DNA of 6,498 nt from Pseudomonadota bacterium (GTDB taxonomy: Bacteria > Desulfobacterota > WTBG01 > CAIYCZ01), in the NCBI GenBank assembly GCA_026388865.1, contig JAPLIX010000247.1:1-6498 (forward strand), given 5' to 3'. The notes under the pieces are model-generated. The model had not been told where the DNA came from. It did not search any database and saw only the letters and a list, made by a program, of their open reading frames with translations. This document shows, piece after piece, positions 1-5,920 of the stretch. The position numbers and the translations under genes are program-made. The first letter of the stretch is position 1; the number at the start of each line of letters is the position of its first letter.

Positions 1-650
1 GTAATCATGTTCTGCGTTTCAGTGGTGAGCGGGGTGTGAACGGTGAGCACGTCGGTTTCCCGCAGCACGTCTTCCATCCTGTCGTAAAGCTTCACTCCTA
101 TTGCCTCGGCCTTGCTCTTTTTGATGTACGGGTCATAGGCGATAACCTTCATGCCGAAGCTCTTGGCACGGACAGCAACATTGCCGCCAATTCTTCCCAG
201 ACCGATAATGCCCAGCGTCTTGTTATAAAGCTGAAAGCCCATGAACTTCTTCCGGTCCCACTTCCCGGATTTGAGAGATTCATTGGCCAGAGGAATTTTG
301 CGCGCAGCGGCAAGCATGATGCCCATGGTGAGCTCGATTGCGGCACAGGTGTTGCCAGTAGGCGCGTTCATGACAATTATGCCTTTTTTACTGGCAGCCT
401 CAATGTCTACATTGTCGAGACCCACCCCTGCCCGCCCGATAATCTTGAGTTTGCCCGGGTCCTCTATGAGATCAGCAGTGACTGCTGTGCCGCTGCGGGT
501 GATGATGGCGTCGTATTCGCCGATAATCTTTTTCAGCTCATCAATTTTGATCCCGGGCCGCACATCAACGTCAATAGAGCCGTCGCGCTTCAGGATGTCA
601 AGCCCTTCCGGGGAGATGTTGTCGGTAACCATTACTTTAAATTGGGGCAT
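1..650 (-). CDS. serA: D-3-phosphoglycerate dehydrogenase, N-terminal 216 residues (3' end beyond window)
   Basis: This enzyme oxidises 3-phosphoglycerate to 3-phosphohydroxypyruvate with NAD, the first step of serine synthesis in the cytoplasm. The frame is open from an ATG at 650 to the left edge. My translation begins MPQFKVMVTDNISPEGLDIL. Residues 1-95 form the outer half of the substrate domain, with the family signature IGRAGVGLDNVDI at 71-83. The Rossmann domain follows with GLGRIG at 150-155 and the NAD-ribose aspartate at D173 (AYDPY). HTPLT at 205-209 is the usual segment after beta-D. The catalytic Arg, Glu and His and any ACT domain lie outside the window. The start is set by AGGAG at 655-659, five bases from the ATG. 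It matches the conventional bacterial SerA type (commonly about 530 residues) and differs from the second paralog at 1992-3155. The upstream neighbour is a broken gene, so it probably has its own promoter. Confidence 0.93.
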   Translation of the reverse strand, partial: MPQFKVMVTDNISPEGLDILKRDGSIDVDVRPGIKIDELKKIIGEYDAIITRSGTAVTADLIEDPGKLKIIGRAGVGLDNVDIEAASKKGIIVMNAPTGNTCAAIELTMGIMLAAARKIPLANESLKSGKWDRKKFMGFQLYNKTLGIIGLGRIGGNVAVRAKSFGMKVIAYDPYIKKSKAEAIGVKLYDRMEDVLRETDVLTVHTPLTTETQNMI

Positions 651-692
651 AAACTCCTCGTGATTGCATGCGGATTGATGATTGCGGAATAC

Positions 693-721
693 AGAATATA
701 CCAGCTTTTATCTGAATTCAA
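693..721 (-). promoter_or_regulatory. Weak sigma70-like promoter candidate for serA
   Basis: On the minus strand TTGAAT (716-721) and TATTCT (693-698) are separated by 17 bases. Each hexamer matches four of six consensus positions. Transcription would begin near 686, giving a leader of about 36 bases before the serA ATG. The position is sensible, but matches this weak are common by chance. I saw nothing else definite in the 651-857 spacer. Confidence 0.25.
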
Positions 722-857
722 TTTTCCGAAATAGATAGCAAAATTTCTCCAATATAGCAAGCGCCTGTTCCATTGCAGGTATTTGTTCCACAGGAGAAGG
801 CAGTCGGGAGGCAGGATCATTATCGTCACAGGGACTAGCTAATTATTATGCTGGTGC

Positions 858-1806
858 CTATTTGTTTTCCGCCGGAATCCTTGCAGCATAACCGGCATCA
901 GCTGGCACACCCAGTGCTGCGCCTATTTTTTTCAGATAACCTTTGATACCTTGATGAGTTGCATGATAGGCAAGCAGCTGTTTGACATAGGGTTCTGCGC
1001 GGCTGCGGCGCAGAGCGGCATCTTCTTTGCCGGAAGCGTACAACAGTGCAAGGTCACCAATACTATTGAAGTTCCGGGGATCTTCAGCCAGAGACGCAAG
1101 ATAATGCTGCTCTGCCTGCTTGAAATCTCCAAGCCCCCGGTATGCCCGTGCTTTATAGTATTCAACACTCGCCTGTTCTGCACCGTAAGGCCAGCGGTCT
1201 GCCCCGGTAAGCAGCTCCAGCGCGCGGATATAATTATTGGATGTCAGTATTATAGTCCTTGCCTGATAGAATAGTTCAATACGGTTATTTCGCAAATACT
1301 GCGTTGCCCCGGCACAGAGAAGAATTATGATGACGGTAATCCGGGATAATTTTTCAAGATAGTGCTGCCGTGTTGTTATAAAACGCGGCGCCTGCCTGTC
1401 ACGCTTATCAAACCAGAACCAATACATCAGCCGGCTAGCCAGATATAATGAGCCGAAAATAATTATTTCTTCTTTCATGGTTAGCAGAGGCAGAAAATAT
1501 TCAGCGTTGGGACGCCAGCTGGAAAACGGCCACAGAAAATATCTTTCCGGGGAATGCATGAGATCGAGGAGATCATGAACCAGTATGAAGCATAGCGAAA
1601 GAAAAAATGCCCTGCGGAAGGAAAGGCGGGCCAACGCGATAAGCCCTGCTGATGTGATCAAAGCTTATCTGGCAGATAATGTCAGGTAAATAACTGAGAA
1701 AAAGAACTATCGAAACCCATATGGCTGCCCCGATCGAATCGCGTGCCCGCGGCTTTGTGTATTGCGCTGCGCCCAATCCGACAAAAGCATGTCCGAATAC
1801 CGGCAT
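858..1806 (-). pseudogene. Broken DUF457/YdjM-like membrane protein gene with C-terminal TPR repeats
   Basis: Two minus-strand frames look like halves of one protein. The N-terminal part starts at ATG 1806, nine bases after AGGAGG (1816-1821); a GTG at 1812 is only three bases away and less likely. It begins MPVFGHAFVGLG, with a hydrophobic segment ending in LSYLPDI, the typical opening of the DUF457 (YdjM, 'inner membrane-bound metal-dependent hydrolase') family. After about 1680 that frame loses resemblance. The family resumes in another frame, open from 1661 to TAG at 858-860: a membrane segment, then VHDLLDLMHSPERYFLWPFS, which is characteristic of the family's second half. The expected HRG-x-THS region is absent, so bases seem lost as well as shifted. 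The second part (267 codons from a TTG) has further hydrophobic segments near residues 64-84 and 106-121, then about two TPR-like repeats (164-197, 199-232). The frame change is clear; inactivity in the cell is inferred, since a sequencing or assembly error could look the same. Confidence 0.7.
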
Positions 1807-1888
1807 GAACACGAACCTCCTGATACGATAAATAACTAATACCTGTAGAGGTAACTAGTTTAGCTTGCCCTGTCAATATAAAATACAA

Positions 1889-1921
1889 AGGCAGCACCAT
1901 CGCTGACACTGCCTCTTTTTT
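1889..1921. terminator. Possible weak intrinsic terminator in the spacer downstream of the short serA paralog
   Basis: AGGCAG (1889-1894) and CTGCCT (1909-1914) form a 6-bp stem with a 14-base loop. On the plus strand C and six Ts follow (1916-1921). On the minus strand, where the genes are, the tail is TTGTATTTTATA. The stem is short and the better T-run is on the geneless strand, so this is only a candidate for ending transcription of the gene that stops at 1992. Confidence 0.3.
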
Positions 1922-1925
1922 GCCC

Positions 1926-1951
1926 GTTATTCCTGCTTCCGCTGGAATAAC
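1926..1951. repeat. Degenerate REP-like palindrome
   Basis: GTTATTCC (1926-1933) pairs exactly with GGAATAAC (1944-1951) around TGCTTCCGCT, in which a further GC/GC pair encloses TTCC. The minus strand translates as VIPAEAGI, a variant of the IPAFAGMT-type repeat at 5773-5853. It sits about 40 bases after the stop codon of the short serA paralog, a usual place for REP-like units, and lacks a T-run on the coding strand, so I do not call it a terminator. Confidence 0.6.
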
Positions 1952-1991
1952 AATTTTCACATCTTGCAATCTGTGTTTATCTGCGTCCTGA

Positions 1992-3155
1992 TTAAATTAC
2001 GCGGACCATCAGCACACCCTCGATCTTTTTCAGCTTGTCCATCAAATCATCGCTGATGTTGTTATCAACATCTATGATGTTGTAGGCAAAGTCGCCCCTG
2101 CTCTTGTTGAGCATGTCAGCGATGTTTATCTTTTTCTCGGCTAGCACCGGCGTAATCTGCCCGATCATGTTCGGTACATTCCTGTTGGCGATGATAATGC
2201 GCTTTGCGCCGGACTGAGGAAGAATGCACTCCGGGAAATTAACTGAATTATTAATATTTCCTCTCTCCAGAAAATCCATGAGCTGCAGCACCGCCATGAC
2301 CGCGCAGTTCTCTTCTGACTCAGGAGTTGATGCCCCGAGATGCGGTATGGGGATGACATTGTCCATTTTCAACAGCTCTTCATCCGGAAAATCCGTCACA
2401 TAAAAGGCCACCACCCCCTGGCTGATTGCTTCCTGTAAATCTTTGTTATTCACCAGCCCGCCGCGCGCGAAGTTCAGGAGGCGCACGCCCTTCTTCATCA
2501 GCGCCAGCTTATCCCTGTTGATCATGCTCTTGGTCTTGTCATTCAGGGGCACATGCAGGGTGATGTAGTCGGATTCCGCAAAAAGGCTGTCAAGGCTCAG
2601 TGCCCGCCTTACCGTGCGGGAGAGGCCCCACGCAGAGTCAACCGTCAGAAACGGGTCATAGCCGATTACTTCCATGCCAAGGGATTCCGCGTCATTTGCC
2701 ACCATTACGCCAATGGCCCCAAGGCCCACCACGCCAAGCTTCTTGCCCTTGATTTCCGGGCCGTCAAACTGGGACTTTCCGTCCTCGACCAGCTTGGGCA
2801 CTGCGTCGCCTTTGCCGATCAGGCCTTTTGCCCAGGTGATGCCCTGGTATACTTTGCGGGATGACATGAACAGCGCCATCAGCACCAGCTCTTTCACCGC
2901 ATTGGCATTGGCACCCGGCGTATTAAAAACAACAATGCCGCGCTCCGAGCACTTGCTTATGGGAATGTTATTCACCCCTGCCCCGGCCCGGGCAATCGCT
3001 TTTAGAGACGGTGGCAGCTCCATCTCAAGCATGTTAAAGCTTCGTACCAGCACGGCGTCGGGACCGACTATTTCCGAGGCATATTCGAAATTATCCGGCG
3101 GCAGCAGGCGCATCCCGTTGGGAGATATCTTGTTAAGTGTCTTAATTTTAAACAT
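1992..3155 (-). CDS. serA: D-3-phosphoglycerate dehydrogenase, short ACT-domain form (387 aa)
   Basis: This is a second NAD-dependent 2-hydroxyacid dehydrogenase, most likely also converting 3-phosphoglycerate to 3-phosphohydroxypyruvate. Residues 1-95 and about 275-310 form the substrate domain (ARAGAGVNNIPI at 55-66). The nucleotide-binding domain has GLGAIG at 144-149 and an NAD-ribose aspartate at D167. The catalytic set is visible: R231 (NFARGG), a Glu at 259 or 260 (FPDEELL) and H272 (PHLGAST). Residues 318-387 form a single C-terminal ACT domain, which suggests allosteric control, probably by serine. The length fits the roughly 390-residue form, shorter than conventional SerA. The start is fixed by GGAGGG (3161-3166), five bases from the ATG. 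serC lies 181 bases upstream on the same strand, which supports a role in serine synthesis. Divergence from the partial serA at 1-650 is large, so another 2-hydroxyacid substrate cannot be excluded. Confidence 0.92.
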   Translation of the reverse strand: MFKIKTLNKISPNGMRLLPPDNFEYASEIVGPDAVLVRSFNMLEMELPPSLKAIARAGAGVNNIPISKCSERGIVVFNTPGANANAVKELVLMALFMSSRKVYQGITWAKGLIGKGDAVPKLVEDGKSQFDGPEIKGKKLGVVGLGAIGVMVANDAESLGMEVIGYDPFLTVDSAWGLSRTVRRALSLDSLFAESDYITLHVPLNDKTKSMINRDKLALMKKGVRLLNFARGGLVNNKDLQEAISQGVVAFYVTDFPDEELLKMDNVIPIPHLGASTPESEENCAVMAVLQLMDFLERGNINNSVNFPECILPQSGAKRIIIANRNVPNMIGQITPVLAEKKINIADMLNKSRGDFAYNIIDVDNNISDDLMDKLKKIEGVLMVRVI

Positions 3156-3169
3156 TGCAACCCTCCGTT

Positions 3170-3198
3170 TTTATAAAAATAATAAATTCTAATGTCAA
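3170..3198 (-). promoter_or_regulatory. Near-consensus promoter-like sequence just before the short serA paralog
   Basis: TTGACA (3193-3198) and TATAAA (3170-3175) on the minus strand are separated by exactly 17 bases: six of six and five of six matches to sigma70 consensus. The predicted start, near 3163, falls inside the Shine-Dalgarno sequence, leaving a leader of only about 8 bases. Either the transcript is almost leaderless or the match is fortuitous in AT-rich repeat sequence. Confidence 0.35.
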
Positions 3199-3300
3199 AA
3201 CTCTAAACAAATTCAAAAAACGAAACTGAAAACTTGTTTTGAACATTAGTATTTGTGATTTGAGATTGTTTAGAATTTAGAGTTTCGTGTTTCGTATTTT
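3190..3300. repeat. Imperfect inverted, low-complexity repeat filling the serC to serA spacer
   Basis: CTAATGTCAAAAC (3190-3202) is the reverse complement of GTTTTGAACATTAG (3236-3249) apart from one inserted base. AAACTCTAAACAAATTC (3198-3214) has a partner at 3273-3285 (GAATTTAGAGTTT), differing by a 4-base gap. AAAACTTGTTTT makes a small dyad between them. The strand read from the right begins with 'cgaaacacgaaactctaaat'-style sequence, which I recall as a dispersed intergenic motif in uncultured bacteria. It codes for nothing that I can support. Confidence 0.5.
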
Positions 3301-3336
3301 AATAATCCTGCTCCGTGTCTTCCGTGATTTCTTCTT

Positions 3337-4419
3337 TTACTTATTCTCCATTTCATACTTCTTCATGAAGTCCACCAGCTTCTGCACCCCTTCGACCGGC
3401 ATGGAGTTGTAGATGCTGGCCCGCATGCCGCCCACTGATCGGTGTCCGGAAAGCTGTACCAGACCCTGTTTTCCTGCCTCAGCGATGAACTTTTTATCAA
3501 GCTCCTCATTGCCGCTGACAAACGGAATGTTCATGAGCGAGCGGAATTCCCGGGGAACCGGCGACTTGAACATGGCAGACGCATCGAGAAAATCATACAG
3601 AAGATTTGCTTTGGTTTTATTGATCCCCTCCATCGCCGGGATGCCGCCCAGGTCCTTCAGCCACTCAAACACGAGCATTGCCATATAAATGCTGTAGGTC
3701 GGCGGGGTGTTGAACAGTGATTTATCTTTCACGTGGGTCGCGTAGTTCATCATGGTGGGGGTGATGTCCAGGGCTTTTCCCACCAGATTATCACGGATGA
3801 TTACCACGGTCACTCCGGCAGGGCCGATATTTTTCTGCGCGCCGGCAAAGATAACACCGAATTTGCTCACATCCATGACCTCGGAGAGTATGTGTGATGA
3901 CATGTCCGCCACCAGGGGCACGCTGCCGGTATCGGGATAAACCGGATAGCGGGTGCCTTCGATGGTGTTGTTGGAGCAGATGTAGAAGAAATCAGCATCA
4001 GGGGTGAAGGTGCTCTTGTCAAGCCGGGGGATGTAGGAATGTTTTTTATCCTCTGATGATGCCAGGATATTGACCGCGCCGTAGCGCTTTGATTCCGGGA
4101 TCGCTTTCTTGGTCCACTCCCCGGTGTGGACAAAATCAGCCTTCTTGCTCTTTGAAAACAGGTTCATCGGTATCATGGAGAACTGCAGCGATGCGCCGCC
4201 CTGCAGAAAGAGCACCTGGTAATTGGCGGGGATTCTCATGAGCTCGCGCAGCAGGGCCTCTGCCTTGTTAATAATGGCTTCAAAGGCCTTGGAGCGGTGG
4301 CTCATCTCCATCACCGACATTCCCGCATTCGGGTATTCCACCAGTTCGCTTGCCGCTTTTTTAAGAACCGGCTCCGGCAGACAGGCCGGGCCTGCAGAAA
4401 AGTTATACACTCGTGCCAT
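3337..4419 (-). CDS. serC: Phosphoserine aminotransferase (360 aa)
   Basis: SerC is a PLP-dependent class V aminotransferase that transfers the amino group of glutamate to 3-phosphohydroxypyruvate, giving O-phosphoserine; in many bacteria it also acts in pyridoxal phosphate synthesis. The protein opens with the diagnostic NFSAGPACLPEPVL. Visible functional residues, by comparison with E. coli SerC, are H41-R42 (substrate phosphate), W102 (stacks on PLP), T152, D172 (pyridine nitrogen, VADMSS), the PLP-binding lysine K196 (FAGAQKNIGPAG), and H326-R327 with R333 (GHRSVGGMRAS). Length matches the usual 360 residues with no gaps or frameshifts. The start is certain: AAGGAGGT (4424-4431) lies four bases before the ATG. 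The short serA paralog follows 181 bases downstream on the same strand, placing the two consecutive pathway enzymes together. The upstream spacer holds a strong promoter candidate about 450 bases away, with a MITE-like element in between. Confidence 0.98.
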   Translation of the reverse strand: MARVYNFSAGPACLPEPVLKKAASELVEYPNAGMSVMEMSHRSKAFEAIINKAEALLRELMRIPANYQVLFLQGGASLQFSMIPMNLFSKSKKADFVHTGEWTKKAIPESKRYGAVNILASSEDKKHSYIPRLDKSTFTPDADFFYICSNNTIEGTRYPVYPDTGSVPLVADMSSHILSEVMDVSKFGVIFAGAQKNIGPAGVTVVIIRDNLVGKALDITPTMMNYATHVKDKSLFNTPPTYSIYMAMLVFEWLKDLGGIPAMEGINKTKANLLYDFLDASAMFKSPVPREFRSLMNIPFVSGNEELDKKFIAEAGKQGLVQLSGHRSVGGMRASIYNSMPVEGVQKLVDFMKKYEMENK

Positions 4420-4496
4420 AGGTACCTCCTTATTAATGTGTTAGATCATGACTTCTAAACGCTAAACTAAATATCAGTTTAAATACTATCGGCTGG

Positions 4497-4740
4497 CTTT
4501 GTTATAAAAGCGTACCCCCTATAAAAACTGAAAAGATAATCTGTATATATAATCTTTAAAATTTACAAACTTGAGAAGTTGATTTTTTATGAAACAGCTT
4601 CTGCATAACATCTGAATTTTACTACTGTCACATAATATTGTAATTTCTTTTCTGTATTATAACTATGTACAAAACCAAAAGATGTTTTTTCGGTACGCTT
4701 TTATAACAACGTCCTTAGGGGGTACGCTTTCATTGCAAAG
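4497..4740. mobile_element. MITE-like element with 25-bp terminal inverted repeats
   Basis: The left end (4497-4521) and the reverse complement of the right end (4716-4740) match at 22 of 25 positions, sharing CTTTG and AAAGCGTACCCCCTA. A third copy of the motif, GGTACGCTTTTATAACAA (4692-4709), is an exact 18-base reverse complement of 4499-4516, so the right end carries two tandem copies spaced 29 bases apart. Doubled terminal motifs suggest transposase-binding sites. The AT-rich interior has no credible open frame. I could not find a target-site duplication. It could be a non-autonomous element, a decayed insertion-sequence remnant, or a multi-site operator ahead of serC. Confidence 0.6.
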
Positions 4741-4838
4741 TTAGCACTTAGAAGTTAAATGAATAAAAGAATCCAAGAGCCAGAATTCAGAATATTTTTT
4801 TCTGAGTTCCTGAGTTCCAGATTTTTAATTTTTGTTTT

Positions 4839-4878
4839 TAAGTAAAATAATCAATATGTAAGTAAAATCATATCAATA
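4839..4878. repeat. Two 20-base degenerate direct repeats
   Basis: TAAGTAAAAT occurs at 4839-4848 and again at 4859-4868, exactly 20 bases apart, each followed by an ATCAATA motif. The second copy overlaps the -10 element of the serC promoter candidate. Just beside them, CTGAGTTC is repeated in tandem at 4802-4817. These may be regulator half-sites or simply low-complexity drift. Confidence 0.35.
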
Positions 4879-4895
4879 CATATCTATTTTGTCAA
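4867..4895 (-). promoter_or_regulatory. Strong sigma70-type promoter candidate for serC, with a dyad over the -35 region
   Basis: On the minus strand, TTGACA (4890-4895) and TATGAT (4867-4872) are exactly 17 bases apart: six of six and five of six consensus matches. Transcription would start near 4860 and run to serC, giving a leader of about 440 bases that includes the MITE-like element. A 9-bp inverted repeat, ATCTATTTT (4882-4890) and AAAATAGAT (4901-4909), straddles the -35 hexamer and could be a repressor site. It lies in the spacer after the cyclo-ligase gene, so serC is probably transcribed separately from that gene. Confidence 0.55.
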
Positions 4896-4936
4896 TAACA
4901 AAAATAGATTAAAAAAGGATGTGTTGCCCCCATCAA

Positions 4937-5533
4937 TTATCTCATTGCCGCACAGGTGATAACCCTTCTTTCTGTGATAATATAATCTACCGGCACATCA
5001 CGTTCAGGGTCATGGGGAATATTATTTAGTATCTGCATCTCAAAGGCAAGGGCCACAGCGCTCTTTTTGGATTCCCTGAGCAACCGGTCAAAAAATCCCC
5101 CGCCGTAGCCGATTCTGTTTCCGTTTGCGAAAAACGCCGCGCCCGGTGCTATCACCAGATCAATATCATGGTAAGCTACCGGCCTGATTTTTTCCTGCGG
5201 CGGCTCAGGTATCCCCCATATTCCGGGCGCAAGATCTCTATCAAAATCTTCCAGACGCGACAGGGCAAGGCGCTTGTTCTTCATGTCCGTAACGGGAACA
5301 AAAATGGTTTTTCCTGATGCAAGAGCCTCCCTGATCATGGCATGCGTCTCCACTTCGCTTCTGAAGGATACATAGAACATCACGGAACGGGCTGCGATAA
5401 ATTGGGGTAGCTTAAAGAGGGATTCTTTTATAAGGCGGCTGTTTGACGCCCTCTCTTGTGTATCGAGGGCATCACGCAGTTGAAGAATAACCTGACGTAT
5501 GACGGCTTTTTGCCGCCCTATGGACTCTTTCAT
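4937..5533 (-). CDS. ygfA: 5-formyltetrahydrofolate cyclo-ligase (198 aa)
   Basis: This cytoplasmic enzyme (MTHFS, Fau/YgfA family) uses ATP to convert 5-formyl-THF into 5,10-methenyl-THF, returning a storage folate to the one-carbon pool. The diagnostic segment at 130-150 reads PGAAFFANGNRIGYGGGFFD then R; the glycine-rich part contacts ATP phosphates. An N-terminal basic helix containing LQLRDAL (17-23), the YVSFRSEVET segment (54-63) and GIPEP (107-111) also fit the family. The length is normal, near 190-200. The ATG at 5533 is the only reasonable start: the frame is closed upstream by a TGA with no other ATG, GTG or TTG. Its ribosome site is odd, a run of seven Gs (5545-5551) eleven bases upstream rather than a true AGGAGG. 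Serine, made by the neighbouring genes, supplies the same one-carbon pool. ilvE lies upstream beyond a repeat element. Confidence 0.96.
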   Translation of the reverse strand: MKESIGRQKAVIRQVILQLRDALDTQERASNSRLIKESLFKLPQFIAARSVMFYVSFRSEVETHAMIREALASGKTIFVPVTDMKNKRLALSRLEDFDRDLAPGIWGIPEPPQEKIRPVAYHDIDLVIAPGAAFFANGNRIGYGGGFFDRLLRESKKSAVALAFEMQILNNIPHDPERDVPVDYIITERRVITCAAMR

Positions 5534-5772
5534 ATTATTAATAACCCCCCCGTGTCACTCGCGGAGAACTAAACTTTGCGCCTTCGAAGAACTCAGTTGA
5601 TCCGGGATAGCCGCGTTGCCCGCTTTTGCATGCCTGCAATGACACCCCCCTGTTCCCCCCCTTGACAAGCTGATCTTTACCCGCATTTATGTCTGGACAC
5701 AAGGGGCGTTGCGCTAATTGAAAAATTTGTTGAAGGTGCAAAAACAAAATCAGCATAAAATAATATGTTTTC

Positions 5773-5799
5773 CTGGATTCCCGCCTTCGCGGGAATGAC
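5773..5799. repeat. REP-like hairpin, first of an inverted pair
   Basis: ATTCCCGC (5777-5784) and GCGGGAAT (5789-5796) form a perfect 8-bp stem with a CTTC loop, flanked by CTGG and GAC. The plus strand translates as WIPAFAGMT, a pattern commonly met in dispersed intergenic palindromes. It forms an inverted pair with the unit at 5827-5853. Confidence 0.75.
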
Positions 5800-5826
5800 A
5801 AATATTAAACACGCACCTCAACTATG

Positions 5827-5853
5827 GTCATCCCCGCGGAGGCGGGGATCCAG
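5827..5853. repeat. REP-like hairpin, second of an inverted pair
   Basis: ATCCCCGC (5830-5837) and GCGGGGAT (5842-5849) form a perfect 8-bp stem with a GGAG loop. The 27-base unit is the reverse complement of 5773-5799 at 23 of 27 positions. The stem differences come in pairs that keep base pairing, as expected for a unit conserved for its hairpin. The 27-base gap between the units gives a layout like a bacterial interspersed mosaic element. Confidence 0.75.
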
Positions 5854-5920
5854 TTTTTGTATCTTTTATAAGAATTCATACTCAGTTCTCCCTGTGTCCA
5901 GACATAAATGTGGGACATTG

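Noticed and set aside
36..734. Long plus-strand open frame (232 codons) opposite serA
   Set aside because: It is antisense to a clear SerA coding sequence and its translation resembles no family; it is a composition shadow.
632..829. Minus-strand 65-codon frame overlapping the serA start
   Set aside because: It overlaps the well-supported serA start in another frame, has no good ribosome site and no recognisable content.
1682..1969. Minus-strand 95-codon frame beginning MQDVKIVIPAEAGI
   Set aside because: The opening residues come from the REP-like palindrome at 1926-1951 and the remainder overlaps the better-supported DUF457 N-terminal frame.
2553..3192. Plus-strand frames opposite the short serA paralog
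   Set aside because: These are antisense shadows of a strongly supported enzyme gene.
4420..4866. Riboswitch in the long serC leader
   Set aside because: I looked for glycine, THF, SAM or T-box-like conserved cores and saw none; most of the leader is the MITE-like element and low-complexity sequence.
4880..4936. Intrinsic terminator for the cyclo-ligase gene (GATG/CATC followed by six Ts)
   Set aside because: The stem is only four base pairs, too weak to list as a terminator.
5534..5654. Possible 6S RNA upstream of the cyclo-ligase, as in many proteobacteria where ssrS precedes ygfA
   Set aside because: The region is short, dominated by C/G runs and a repeat arm, and shows no long rod-like pairing with a central bubble.
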